The notes under the pieces were generated by a model. That model was not told the origin of the DNA and ran no database searches. It saw only the letters and a list, made by a program, of their open reading frames with translations. Positions 49,660-57,764 of a stretch of 64,000 nt of DNA are shown here, piece after piece (position 1 is the first letter of the stretch; every line of letters starts with the position of its first letter). The stretch covers positions 1-64,000 of the forward strand of contig JAEXOR010000037.1 in the NCBI GenBank assembly GCA_023439185.1. The letters are read 5' to 3'. A program made the translations under genes and the position numbers. This DNA comes from Bacillota bacterium. Lineage in GTDB: Bacteria; Bacillota; Desulfotomaculia; Desulfotomaculales; Desulfallaceae.

Positions 49660-50405
49660 TTAACGCCGCACTGATGAAAAAGGAATTACGCGAAACCGCC
49701 TGGAAACACGTCCTGGCCCTGGCGGTACTGTCTGCCATAGGGGTCACGCTTCCCTTTGTTTTTGACTGGCTGGGCAAATTCCAGGTGGAAATCGGGGGCG
49801 CCCTGGGTGAAGCATACCGCCGCCAGATGAGCGATTTTACCCTTTACATGTGGGCCAACTGGTATGGTAAAAATCTTTATCAAATGCTGGTCATTTATGC
49901 CGTTGTCGTGGGAATGGCCCAACTGGCCGGAGAATCAGCCCGCCGTACCGCCGGCTTTTTGTTCAGCAAACCCCTGGGCCGGGAAGCAATATACCGGACC
50001 AAGTTTATTGCCGGGGCGTCAGCCATGATCGCGGTGATGACGGTCGCCACCGGCCTCACCTACCTGGCCGTCTTCGCGGCCGGTAAGGAAGTGCCGGTCC
50101 TGTTCATGGCCGGCCTGGTGGTTAACGCGGCGGGGCTGTTGTTGATTTACAGCCTGGCCCTGATGTTCTCGGTCCTGTTTGACGACCAGCTCAAGGCCGG
50201 AGCGGCGGCTTTCGGGACCGCACTGGTGTTGGGCATCCCAGGCTGGATTCCCGGCTGGGGCATGTACTCCATCTACCGCCAGATGCACGCCTGGCCGGTT
50301 TATACCGGAGACGGTTTTCAGCTTGGGGCCATCGTGATCATGCTTCCGGCAGCCTGGATTTTTTACCGCATTGGGTTAAGCAAACTACTGAAAAAGGACT
50401 TTTAG
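49656..50405 (+). CDS. ABC-2 type permease
   Basis: The 249-residue membrane protein has about six hydrophobic segments, beginning MINAALMKKELRETAWKHVL. YAVVVGMAQLAGESARRTAGF and FLFSKPLGREAIYRTKFIAG are typical of ABC-2 exporter permeases. The start overlaps the ATPase stop by 4 nt. Partner of the preceding ATPase. Confidence 0.9.
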   Translation: MINAALMKKELRETAWKHVLALAVLSAIGVTLPFVFDWLGKFQVEIGGALGEAYRRQMSDFTLYMWANWYGKNLYQMLVIYAVVVGMAQLAGESARRTAGFLFSKPLGREAIYRTKFIAGASAMIAVMTVATGLTYLAVFAAGKEVPVLFMAGLVVNAAGLLLIYSLALMFSVLFDDQLKAGAAAFGTALVLGIPGWIPGWGMYSIYRQMHAWPVYTGDGFQLGAIVIMLPAAWIFYRIGLSKLLKKDF

Positions 50406-50438
50406 GCATTATAATATAATTAAATTGGAGGGATCTAA

Positions 50439-50741
50439 ATGCTTTTAACAACCATTGATATCAGGACCGAATACCAGGTGCTGGGCATGGTCCGGGGCAG
50501 TTCCATGAAGGCCAAACACCTGGGCAAAGATATCGTCGCCTTTTTCCGCCAGCTCATCGGAGGCGAAGTCAAGGAATACGCCGACCTGCTGAAGACCACC
50601 CGGGAAGAAGCCATGGCCCAAATGATCCGGGAAGCCGAATCCCTGGGGGCCAACGCCATTATCGGCATCAGATTGGGCACCTCCAACATCACCACCGGGG
50701 CGGCCGAAATTATCGCCTATGGAACCGCGGTCAAGATATAA
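50439..50741 (+). CDS. YbjQ family (heavy-metal-binding DUF74) protein
   Basis: The 100-residue protein contains VLGMVRGSSMKAKHLGKDI, YADLLKTTREEAMAQMIREA and LGANAIIGIRLGTSNI, the YbjQ/UPF0145 pattern. These small proteins form pentamers; the proposed metal role is unproven. GGAGGG precedes the ATG. It is 33 nt after the ABC permease and overlaps the next gene by 1 nt. Confidence 0.92.
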   Translation: MLLTTIDIRTEYQVLGMVRGSSMKAKHLGKDIVAFFRQLIGGEVKEYADLLKTTREEAMAQMIREAESLGANAIIGIRLGTSNITTGAAEIIAYGTAVKI

Positions 50742-51598
50742 TGACGCTATTCGAACAGGTGCGAAAATTGTTCGCGTCCGGTGATACTGCAGAACTCGGC
50801 CGGCTGGCCCGGGAGTTGCTGGCCCAAAATTCAAATGACCGGGAACGGCTGCGCCGGCTGACCCGGGAACTGGCCACCATGGTCTATGCAGAGAAGGATT
50901 TGGCGGTAAGAATGCCCCTGATCACCGCCCTGGCCGAGCTGGGCGACAAACAACAGCCCCTGCATATTGAATACTGCCATGACCGGGAGGAAATCGCGGT
51001 TGAACTGGGCCGGGCAAACCAGTGGGCGGAACTTTTATCTTTGTTCAGGACTTCGTTGCTGCGCTGGCAGCCGGACACCGAAAGCCCGGCGGACCTGCTC
51101 TGGCTGACCAAAGGCTTTAGAGCGGCCAAGGAAAAATGCCGGTCGTTGAAGGCGGAGTTAACTTTACAACTGCCCGGCGGCGGGACGTATAAAACCAACA
51201 GCCAAAGCTTAATGGATGTTTTGGTGGCGGAAACCCTGTCCGCTGAAAGCTTGGCGTGGCACCGCTGTCTGCGGGGCCCCGGCGGGGTAAATTTCTGCCT
51301 GGCCAATACCTGGGTTTTTGCCGAGGAAGAATTTGCCGAAGAATTCATGAGCCTGTTGAGCCAGGACCCGGCAGCTTATATCGCCCTGGTTAAAGAGGCC
51401 GCTGAATACGGAAACAAACAGGAATTGAAAAACATCCTCCGGTTTGATAACCTGCTGCAGGGCTTGCAAGCCTCCGGGTATTGCCTGACAGAATTCCTTG
51501 AAGTTTGCCTGTCGGCCGTAGCGGAGTCCGGGCGTCTCGAAAGCGAAATCACACAGGTGCTGCAGCTGGTAAAAGAGAAGCTGCTGCCTTTGCTGTAG
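50741..51598 (+). CDS. Hypothetical protein coupled to the YbjQ gene
   Basis: The 285-residue protein is predominantly helical, with an HEAT/ARM-like feel in the first part (FASGDTAELGRLARELLAQN, MPLITALAELGDKQQPLHIE). Further on come LLRWQPDTESPADLLWLTKG and a Cys near CLANTWVF. No signal, membrane segment or known motif is seen. It starts at the last base of the ybjQ stop (TAATG) and so is translationally coupled to it. Family not recognised. Confidence 0.7.
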   Translation: MTLFEQVRKLFASGDTAELGRLARELLAQNSNDRERLRRLTRELATMVYAEKDLAVRMPLITALAELGDKQQPLHIEYCHDREEIAVELGRANQWAELLSLFRTSLLRWQPDTESPADLLWLTKGFRAAKEKCRSLKAELTLQLPGGGTYKTNSQSLMDVLVAETLSAESLAWHRCLRGPGGVNFCLANTWVFAEEEFAEEFMSLLSQDPAAYIALVKEAAEYGNKQELKNILRFDNLLQGLQASGYCLTEFLEVCLSAVAESGRLESEITQVLQLVKEKLLPLL

Positions 51599-51629
51599 GG
51601 GCGCCCGGCATCGTAGGCGCGCCCCTCGT
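51597..51629. repeat. GC-rich intergenic palindrome (GGGCGCCC family), copy 3
   Basis: AGGGGCGCCC and GGCGCGCCCCT surround GGCATCGTA right after the hypothetical gene's stop. It resembles the elements at 38149 and 46140. Confidence 0.5.
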
Positions 51630-51668
51630 CATAGGGGAGTGGCAGGCGAAGCCTGACGGGGGATTCTC

Positions 51669-51696
51669 AACTTGCAACACGCAACTTGCAACACCC
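51669..51696 (+). repeat. Two tandem 14-nt repeats
   Basis: AACTTGCAACACGC (51669-51682) is followed at once by AACTTGCAACACCC (51683-51696). They lie between the GC palindrome and the long palindromic repeat. Confidence 0.6.
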
Positions 51697-51718
51697 GGCA
51701 CTATTCGTGGTCGGCTTT

Positions 51719-51783
51719 GATGCCTGGTGTTAAAAGTTAAAAGCTGCAAAAAACGCAACTTTTAACTTTTAACACCAGGCATC
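51719..51783. repeat. Palindromic intergenic repeat, copy 2
   Basis: The arms 51719-51743 and 51759-51783 are perfect 25-nt complements beginning GATGCCTGGTGTTAAAAG, with loop CTGCAAAAAACGCAA. Loop and arm core match copy 1 at 19764-19828. It lies 13 nt before the stop of proA and may also terminate that gene. Confidence 0.85.
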
Positions 51784-51795
51784 TTAGGCGTAACC

Positions 51796-53091
51796 CTAAA
51801 GGGGAAATTCTCTGTTCATCTTTTTATGTTTAAAGCTCCTTACGCGGCTGGAGTAGTCCTCCACGATTTGTCCGTTACCCAGCAGCTTGTACTTGTAGAT
51901 CACCAGCCCCTCGAGGCCCACCGGACCCCGGGAGTGAATTTTGGCGGTGCTAATCCCCACCTCGGCCCCGAATCCGTACCGGAAGCCGTCGCTAAACCGA
52001 GTGGAGCAATTCCACAGCACATTTCCCGAGTCGACGTAGTCCATGAACCGGGTCGCCGCCTGCTTATCCCCGGTAATGACGCTGTCGGTATGCCCAGAAC
52101 CGTAAGTATTGATATGTTCGATGGCTTCGTCCAAACTCGCCACTACCTTTACGGACAGCTTGTAGTCCAGGTATTCGGTTTTCCAGTCCTCTTCCGTGGC
52201 CGGCGCCGCCGGAATAATCGCCCTGGTTTTGGGGCAGCCGCACAACTCCACGTTTTTGCTTTCCAGCGCCTGCTTCAGAGCGGGCAAAAAAGCCGGGGCT
52301 GTTTCTTCATGCACCAGCAGGGTTTCCGTGGCATTGCAGACAGCCACGTACTGGGTCTTGGAGTCCAAGACAATCTGCACCGCCATGTCAAGATCCGCTT
52401 CCCGATCTACGTAACAGTGGCAGATGCCGTCGGCGTGGCCCATCACTGGGATCCTGGAGTTGTCCATGATATAACGGACAAAATCATTGGACCCCCGGGG
52501 AATAATCAGGTCAATGTAGCGATCCATTTTCAGCATCTCGTTTACGTCCGAACGCGTTTCCAGCAGCGCCAGCCAGTGTTCCGGAATGCCGGCTTCCACC
52601 GCAGCCCCGGCGATAATATCGGCCAAAATCCGGTTGGTCTCCCGGGCTTCGGAGCCTCCTTTGAGCAGCACGCTGTTGCCGCTTTTCAGGCCGAGGGTGG
52701 AAATCTGCACCAGGGCGTCGGGCCTGGACTCAAAAATCACCCCGATGACCCCGATGGGACAGGTCACCTTGTACAGTTCCAGGCCGTCGTCCAGTTCGGT
52801 GGCCAAAAGGGTTTTGCCCACCGGGTCCTCCAGTTCAATCAAGCTGTGGATCCCATCCACCACATCCTGAATTTTCGCCGCGTCGAATTTCAGCCTCTTT
52901 AAAAGAGGCGCGGAGAGATTTTCCTTTTCACTTCTGGCTAAATCTTCCCGGTTGGCCCTGATGATTTCCTCTTTATGTTTCTCCAGGGACCCGGCAATTT
53001 GGGCCAGGGCCCTGTTTTTCAGTTCCGTATTCGCGGCGGCCAGTTTAATGGAAGCTGCCTTGGCCCGGCGGGCCAGATCTGTCATACTCAT
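51796..53091 (-). CDS. proA: Gamma-glutamyl phosphate reductase
   Basis: The 431-residue enzyme (glutamate-5-semialdehyde dehydrogenase) makes the proline precursor. The aldehyde-dehydrogenase-type NADP fold is visible (IGVIGVIFESRPDALVQIST; GNSVLLKGGSEARETNRIL). The catalytic Cys is in VAVCNATETLLVHE. HTDSVITGDKQAATRFMDYV and FSDGFRYGFGAEVGIST are conserved. AAGGGGG precedes the ATG. No proB is adjacent. Confidence 0.96.
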   Translation of the reverse strand: MSMTDLARRAKAASIKLAAANTELKNRALAQIAGSLEKHKEEIIRANREDLARSEKENLSAPLLKRLKFDAAKIQDVVDGIHSLIELEDPVGKTLLATELDDGLELYKVTCPIGVIGVIFESRPDALVQISTLGLKSGNSVLLKGGSEARETNRILADIIAGAAVEAGIPEHWLALLETRSDVNEMLKMDRYIDLIIPRGSNDFVRYIMDNSRIPVMGHADGICHCYVDREADLDMAVQIVLDSKTQYVAVCNATETLLVHEETAPAFLPALKQALESKNVELCGCPKTRAIIPAAPATEEDWKTEYLDYKLSVKVVASLDEAIEHINTYGSGHTDSVITGDKQAATRFMDYVDSGNVLWNCSTRFSDGFRYGFGAEVGISTAKIHSRGPVGLEGLVIYKYKLLGNGQIVEDYSSRVRSFKHKKMNREFPL

Positions 53092-53215
53092 TCCAATTCC
53101 CCCTTCAGGATATCTAATTATATCAAATTAACCAAGGATTAGCACCCGCGCCTAAACGGACATAAAAAACAACTCCGCCGTTTTGTGGCGAAGCTGACCA
53201 TTGTGTACATGGCAA

Positions 53216-53578
53216 TTATTCCGTCAGTCCGAGCTCCAGTGCTTTATTTACTGAATACTGTTCTATTGCGTCTTCAATGTACTGGTTTAATGACTTTCCT
53301 TCTACCAGAGCCATTTGTGCGGCCTGCTTATGGAGCTCGGGCCTGATCCTTATATTGAAGCTGCCTTTATATATTTTTTCCGGTTCCTTCCCATTCAAAC
53401 GGCACAATTCAAGATAATCCTCGACCGCTTCCTCGAACGCCGCCTTGAGTTCCTCGACACTGGTGCCTTCAAAACTAATCAGATCATTAATGCCTTCAAT
53501 TTTACCGAAGAATGTTTCATCCTCTGTACTATAATGCACTGAGCCAATATAATCTTGATATATCATTACATCTTTCAT
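53216..53578 (-). CDS. HicB family antitoxin-like protein
   Basis: The 120-residue protein has the HicB layout: N-terminal partial RNase H-like fold (YIGSVHYSTEDETFFGKIEG, SFEGTSVEELKAAFEEAVED) and a C-terminal ribbon-helix-helix region (FNIRIRPELHKQAAQMALVE, LNQYIEDAI). ATG at 53578 follows GGGAG. No HicA toxin gene is found on either side. It may be an orphan regulator. Confidence 0.88.
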   Translation of the reverse strand: MKDVMIYQDYIGSVHYSTEDETFFGKIEGINDLISFEGTSVEELKAAFEEAVEDYLELCRLNGKEPEKIYKGSFNIRIRPELHKQAAQMALVEGKSLNQYIEDAIEQYSVNKALELGLTE

Positions 53579-53723
53579 GGCTAAAGCACTCCCTGGTTGC
53601 AAATCTTGACAATCCCGAAATTGAGCTTTATTATTTACTTAACAGTTTTTATCCCTTTTATAAAGGGAATACTGGAACTGAGGAACGGCGCGTATGCCTC
53701 ACACTGCCGGGGCTTTTATCTTA

Positions 53724-53758
53724 AACCTCTGAAGCTGCTGTGAACAGTTTCAGAGGTT
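53724..53758. other. Intergenic hairpin in a gene-free stretch
   Basis: AACCTCTGAA (53724-53733) pairs with TTCAGAGGTT (53749-53758). It lies in the 347-nt interval 53579-53925, where no supported gene is seen. It is one of two stable hairpins there. Confidence 0.55.
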
Positions 53759-53800
53759 CTCAATTACTTGCCTCGGTCAGCTATTAGCACGACGAGGGTA

Positions 53801-53835
53801 AGCAGAAGAATTACGGCTATTGTAATTCTTCTGCT
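53801..53835 (+). terminator. Terminator-like hairpin without an obvious gene
   Basis: AGCAGAAGAATTAC (53801-53814) and GTAATTCTTCTGCT (53822-53835) form a 14-bp perfect stem, followed by ATTTTACC on the + strand. No coding gene ends upstream, so an untranslated RNA between about 53600 and 53840 is possible. Confidence 0.5.
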
Positions 53836-53925
53836 ATTTTACCACATTTTTCCCTAGAAAACTAACTAATTATTATCATAAATTACCAATAGGACAAAGA
53901 ATTATGTAGGTATTTGGGAGAATTT

Positions 53926-54795
53926 ATGGGCTTTAGATATAAGCGATTGACAGCATGGTCTGCTTTGGTAATTGTTTTATGTACGATTGCTTCAGTCGGT
54001 ATCTGCCGGTTTATTGTTGACCCACCCCGCCGTTCGGTAGCAAAAACCCCCGCCATTGCCGGTCTTGATTACGAAGATATCACTTTTCCCAGCCGTGAAG
54101 ACAACATCCGGCTGAAAGGCTGGTTTATTCCCCGGGCCCAAAGCGCCAAAACCGTTATTATAGCCCACGGCTACCGCAATAACCGCACCCAGGACGATGT
54201 CCCCGCTTTGTCTTTAGCCAAAGAGCTTGTTGATGCCGGGTACAACATTTTAATGTTTGATTTTCGGAATTGCGGAGCATCACCCGGTAATAAAACCTCC
54301 TTCGGTCAGTATGAAGTCCGGGACCTCCTGGGGGCGGTGGATTTTGTACGTCAAAGACCCGGTATTGCCGAACATATAATTCTATTAGGTTTTTCCATGG
54401 GCGCCGGCACCGCCATTCTGGCCGCCGCCCAGGAGCCGGCAGTGGACGCCGTAATTGCCGACAGCCCTTTTACAGACTTAAAAGAACACTTAAGCGATAA
54501 ATCCAAACCCCTGGGTTCCCTTATGCTGCCGTTATTTTCCCTGGTCACGGGGCTTAACCCCGGACGGGTCAGCCCTGTTAAAGCCGTACCGGCATTGGCG
54601 CCCAGGCCGCTTATGCTTATACACGGGGCATCCGACGGAGATATACCGGTTGGAAACAGCAAAAGGATTTACGCAGTCGCCGGCGACAATGCCACACTAT
54701 GGGTGGTGCCGGAAGCGGACCACCTGGAGTCCTATTCAAAAGCGGAAAAAAACTATACGCATCGGGTCATTGAATTCTTAAACGACGTAAAATAA
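53926..54795 (+). CDS. Alpha/beta hydrolase, membrane-anchored
   Basis: The 289-residue protein has an N-terminal membrane segment (about 11-30, WSALVIVLCTIASVGICRF) and an alpha/beta hydrolase domain. The nucleophile Ser is in LLGFSMGAGTAI, the acid probably Asp in LIHGASDGDIPV, and His in VPEADHLESY. TVIIAHGYRNNRTQ is the oxyanion region. The family includes many esterase/peptidase-like enzymes with unknown substrates. ATG at 53926 follows GGGAG. It converges on the next gene with an 18-nt overlap. Confidence 0.88.
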   Translation: MGFRYKRLTAWSALVIVLCTIASVGICRFIVDPPRRSVAKTPAIAGLDYEDITFPSREDNIRLKGWFIPRAQSAKTVIIAHGYRNNRTQDDVPALSLAKELVDAGYNILMFDFRNCGASPGNKTSFGQYEVRDLLGAVDFVRQRPGIAEHIILLGFSMGAGTAILAAAQEPAVDAVIADSPFTDLKEHLSDKSKPLGSLMLPLFSLVTGLNPGRVSPVKAVPALAPRPLMLIHGASDGDIPVGNSKRIYAVAGDNATLWVVPEADHLESYSKAEKNYTHRVIEFLNDVK

Positions 54796-55812
54796 CTTGA
54801 ACTTCCGCTCTTCTTTAACCCAGCTAACCGCATACAAACCGGTGGTGTTAATATCGTACTCGTGTTCATCAATCTCGACGCTGGCCAGTTGCGGGTTTGC
54901 CTGCAGTTCCGCCGGTAAATTGCTGCAAAAGGCTGCTATGGCCTGCTTCTGATAGGTGCCGCCGGCTATAAAGGTGTCACCGGCAAGCAGCTCCAGGAGG
55001 GGCTCCAGCTCTACCGGGCGGCATTTTACAGACACCAGCGAGCAGGCCGGAGGCAATTGGTCCAGATGCAATATATCCGCCAGCCCGGGATAATGGTCCG
55101 GTTTGATGCCCATGGCGGTGTCAATTTCGCGGCGGTATTTTTGGAGCAGCGGCCGCCAGACGCCAGGCAAACTGTGCAGGTCCGCCAGGGTTGTAATCAG
55201 CCAGTATTGGTCCTGTTCCCCGGGCAGCAGCCTCAGATAGATGCCGCTCAGCACCGCTTTTTCTTCTCTGTGCCCCCCCATAACGTAGGTCAACTGGTAG
55301 TTGTCCAGGTCTTTTAAAGATTTTTCCCCCACGGTGATGATGCTGCCGTCGGCCAGCACCAGTTCCAGGCCGCACAGGCAGGCGGCGGCGCATTTAAAAT
55401 CAGGTTCGCCTTCATTGAAACAAGCGGCCACGTTTTCCCCGGCGGTGGCTTTCTTATGCCGGCAGGTTGTGCCCGGAAACGCACAGCCGGTTTCCCGGGC
55501 GGCATTAATGATCTTATCCATTTCGGCCGCGGGCTGGGCAGTGATGGTGAAGGTCTTGCGGTCGAAAATAATTTGATTCATTCTCTCCAGTGAGATCAAT
55601 ATATCGGCCTGACCGGCATCCTCAGTGGTGGGGCCCACCGTATATCCTGTTGACCTGGCGTTCATCGCCGCCTGTGCGGCCAAAGCGAACACGCCGGCTA
55701 TTTCTTCTCCGGAAGACGGCCTGACCACAATATTACCCTCACCCGGAGTAACATTCCGCTCGCCCAGCAGGGATATAAGTTGTTGCGTGATTTCCGTATA
55801 TTTATCAGCCAT
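54778..55812 (-). CDS. Degenerate FAD-binding oxidoreductase (GlcD-like), Etf-linked
   Basis: The 344-residue protein resembles the FAD-binding half of GlcD/lactate dehydrogenases: VVRPSSGEEIAGVFALAAQA, LISLERMNQIIFDRKTFTIT, and GLELVLADGSIITVG. The PRGxGT-type loop is replaced by GPTTEDAGQADI, and the usual C-terminal substrate and cap domains are short or missing (GlcD is about 460 residues). It is directly downstream of etfB-etfA, so it probably gives electrons to EtfAB. Substrate unknown; a catalytically weakened homologue is possible. Confidence 0.72.
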   Translation of the reverse strand: MADKYTEITQQLISLLGERNVTPGEGNIVVRPSSGEEIAGVFALAAQAAMNARSTGYTVGPTTEDAGQADILISLERMNQIIFDRKTFTITAQPAAEMDKIINAARETGCAFPGTTCRHKKATAGENVAACFNEGEPDFKCAAACLCGLELVLADGSIITVGEKSLKDLDNYQLTYVMGGHREEKAVLSGIYLRLLPGEQDQYWLITTLADLHSLPGVWRPLLQKYRREIDTAMGIKPDHYPGLADILHLDQLPPACSLVSVKCRPVELEPLLELLAGDTFIAGGTYQKQAIAAFCSNLPAELQANPQLASVEIDEHEYDINTTGLYAVSWVKEERKFKLFYVV

Positions 55813-55813
55813 T

Positions 55814-56821
55814 TTAGTGTTCCCTCCCGTCTGATTTCAGGGCTTTAAGGGCCTGGATAAGTTGCGCCGCCACCGTGGGCGCGTCCCCTACAATACCGAT
55901 GTCGGCTACTTTAAAAATCTGGGCGCCGGGGTCTTCGTTGACGGCAATGATATACTCGGAGGTTAGTATCCCGGCCAGGTGCTGTATTTTACCGGCCACC
56001 CCGGCGGCGATGTAAACTTTGGGGGACACTGTTTTGCCGGTCAGGCCGATTTGGCGGGCGAAGGGAGCCCACCCGGCCTCCACGGCATCCCTGGTGGCGC
56101 CCAGTCCGGCGCCCAATAGTCCCGCCAGTTCCTCCAGCTGCTGGTAGTTTTCCTTGCTCTTCATCCCTTTACCGCCGGCAACGACGATATCGGCGTTTTC
56201 CAGGTTGATATCGTTATCCTCATGGCGCGTGAAAGATAATAAGGCTTCCTCTGCGGCAGCGGCGATATCATACTGCTGAAATATCACCTCGCCCCGCCTG
56301 GCCGGGTCAAATCCGCCGGGCTTTATGGAACGGGGCCGGACCGTGGCCATCTGCGGCCTGGTACGGGCGGTTTTAATAGTAGCCATGATATTGCCGCCGA
56401 TGGCCGGGCGGGTTTGCAGCAGCAGGCTGTCTTTGGAGTCAATGTCCAGTTCGGTGCAATCCGCGGTCAGCCCGGTGGCCAGTCTGGCGGCCGCCATGGG
56501 CATAACGGTCCGACCGAAGGTGGTGGCTGCGGCAATTACAATGGCCGGCTGTTCGGCCCGGATAGTTTCCACCAGCAGCCGGGCCGCGGAAGTGGACACT
56601 AAGCCGTCCCGGCTGCCGCCGCTCACCGCCAGCACCCGGTCCGCACCCCAGTGGATCAGTTGGTCAAAGTCCCCCTGTCCAATGCCGGGCGCCACGCAAT
56701 CAACCGCCGCTCCCAGCTTATCGGCCAGCTTCCGACCCCAGGTAAGCAGTTCCAGGGTCAGGTCATGCACCTGCCCGGCGCGTATTTCCGCCAGGATCAT
56801 CACTCTTTGTTTATGCTCCAT
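55814..56821 (-). CDS. etfA: Electron transfer flavoprotein, alpha subunit
   Basis: The 335-residue subunit has an N-terminal adenine-nucleotide-binding-like domain (MILAEIRAGQVHDLTLELLT). The C-terminal FAD-binding domain has GATRDAVEAGWAPFARQIGL, GKTVSPKVYIAAGVAGKIQH and IIAVNEDPGAQIFKVADIGI, the EtfA signature. ATG at 56821 is chosen over GTG at 56830. It overlaps etfB by 11 nt and is followed 1 nt later by the GlcD-like gene. Confidence 0.95.
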   Translation of the reverse strand: MEHKQRVMILAEIRAGQVHDLTLELLTWGRKLADKLGAAVDCVAPGIGQGDFDQLIHWGADRVLAVSGGSRDGLVSTSAARLLVETIRAEQPAIVIAAATTFGRTVMPMAAARLATGLTADCTELDIDSKDSLLLQTRPAIGGNIMATIKTARTRPQMATVRPRSIKPGGFDPARRGEVIFQQYDIAAAAEEALLSFTRHEDNDINLENADIVVAGGKGMKSKENYQQLEELAGLLGAGLGATRDAVEAGWAPFARQIGLTGKTVSPKVYIAAGVAGKIQHLAGILTSEYIIAVNEDPGAQIFKVADIGIVGDAPTVAAQLIQALKALKSDGREH

Positions 56822-57632
56822 ATTGCTCACCCTTTTTCACCAACCCCCGGTCCAGGAGCGTTTTTAAGACGGCCTCCGCCGCAGCCGGTATCTGTTCCTC
56901 GGTATCAGCGGTGTAAAAGGTGGTCTGCCGGGACAGTTTGGGAGTGAATATCTTGACCACCCGGGTCGGCGACCCTTTCAGGCCCAGTGTTCCTTCATCA
57001 ATTTCCAGGTCCGCGGGCCCCCACACCGGAAAGGTTTGTTTTTTGGCCAGAATATAACCCCTGATGGTGGGCAGGGGCGGATTGTTGATGTCCTTGACCA
57101 CTGTCACCAGCGCCGGCAAACTTGCCTGCACCTCTTCCACGCCCTCCTCCACCATGCGCCGGGCGGTAATATGCGTGTCACTTACTGTCAGCCGGTGCAC
57201 AAAGGTAAGCACCGGGATGTCCAGCAGCGTTGCCGTCATGGGTCCGGTTTGCCCGGTTTCCCCGTCGGTGGCTTTTTCTCCGGCCAGCACCAGGCCGATA
57301 TCGCCAATTTTGCGTATGGCCGCCGCCAGAACCCGGGATGTGGCCAGGGTATCCGAACCGCCGAAGGCTTTGTGGGAAAGCAAAATTCCCCTGTCGGCGC
57401 CCCTGGCGCAGGCTTCCCGGAGCACTTTTTGCGCTGACGCCGGTCCCATGGTCAGGGCGATGATTTCCGTACCGGGATTGTTTTTCTTTATGCTCACCGC
57501 TTCGGTAACCGCATGTTCATCCAGCGGATTCATAATGGTTTCGCCCGCGTCACGAATCATCACCCCTGTTTCAGGATCCATGCGGGTGTTGGCCGTGCCG
57601 GGGACTTGTTTGATTAGAACAATTACTCTCAT
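56811..57632 (-). CDS. etfB: Electron transfer flavoprotein, beta subunit
   Basis: The 273-residue subunit begins MRVIVLIKQVPGTANTRMD and contains MNPLDEHAVTEAVSIKKN, LVLAGEKATDGETGQTGPM and LPTIRGYILAKKQTFPVWG, the EtfB pattern. It partners EtfA in electron transfer, and in some anaerobes in bifurcation. GGAGGGG precedes the ATG. First gene of the etfB-etfA-glcD-like operon. Confidence 0.95.
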   Translation of the reverse strand: MRVIVLIKQVPGTANTRMDPETGVMIRDAGETIMNPLDEHAVTEAVSIKKNNPGTEIIALTMGPASAQKVLREACARGADRGILLSHKAFGGSDTLATSRVLAAAIRKIGDIGLVLAGEKATDGETGQTGPMTATLLDIPVLTFVHRLTVSDTHITARRMVEEGVEEVQASLPALVTVVKDINNPPLPTIRGYILAKKQTFPVWGPADLEIDEGTLGLKGSPTRVVKIFTPKLSRQTTFYTADTEEQIPAAAEAVLKTLLDRGLVKKGEQYGA

Positions 57633-57764
57633 CTCGAACCCCTCCGGTAGTTAAAGCTCTTGATCTAATATTATCTGATTTAAATAATTTTACCAGCTCT
57701 GGCCGGCTGATGATATAAAATTGCTTACATAAGCTATTATCTATCATAAAGGGGTTGATCATAA

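Noticed and set aside
51826..52902. A 358-codon plus-strand frame opposite proA
   Set aside because: It is antisense to an unmistakable proA gene; no motif, ribosome site or sensible composition. GC-rich antisense frames of this kind occur opposite several genes here, including korA and the oxidoreductase.
53764..53835. Minus-strand hydrophobic micro-frame (ITIAVILLLTLVVLIADRGK) resembling small membrane toxins
   Set aside because: It has no start codon or ribosome site; its first codons coincide with one arm of the 53801-53835 palindrome, so the resemblance is probably chance.
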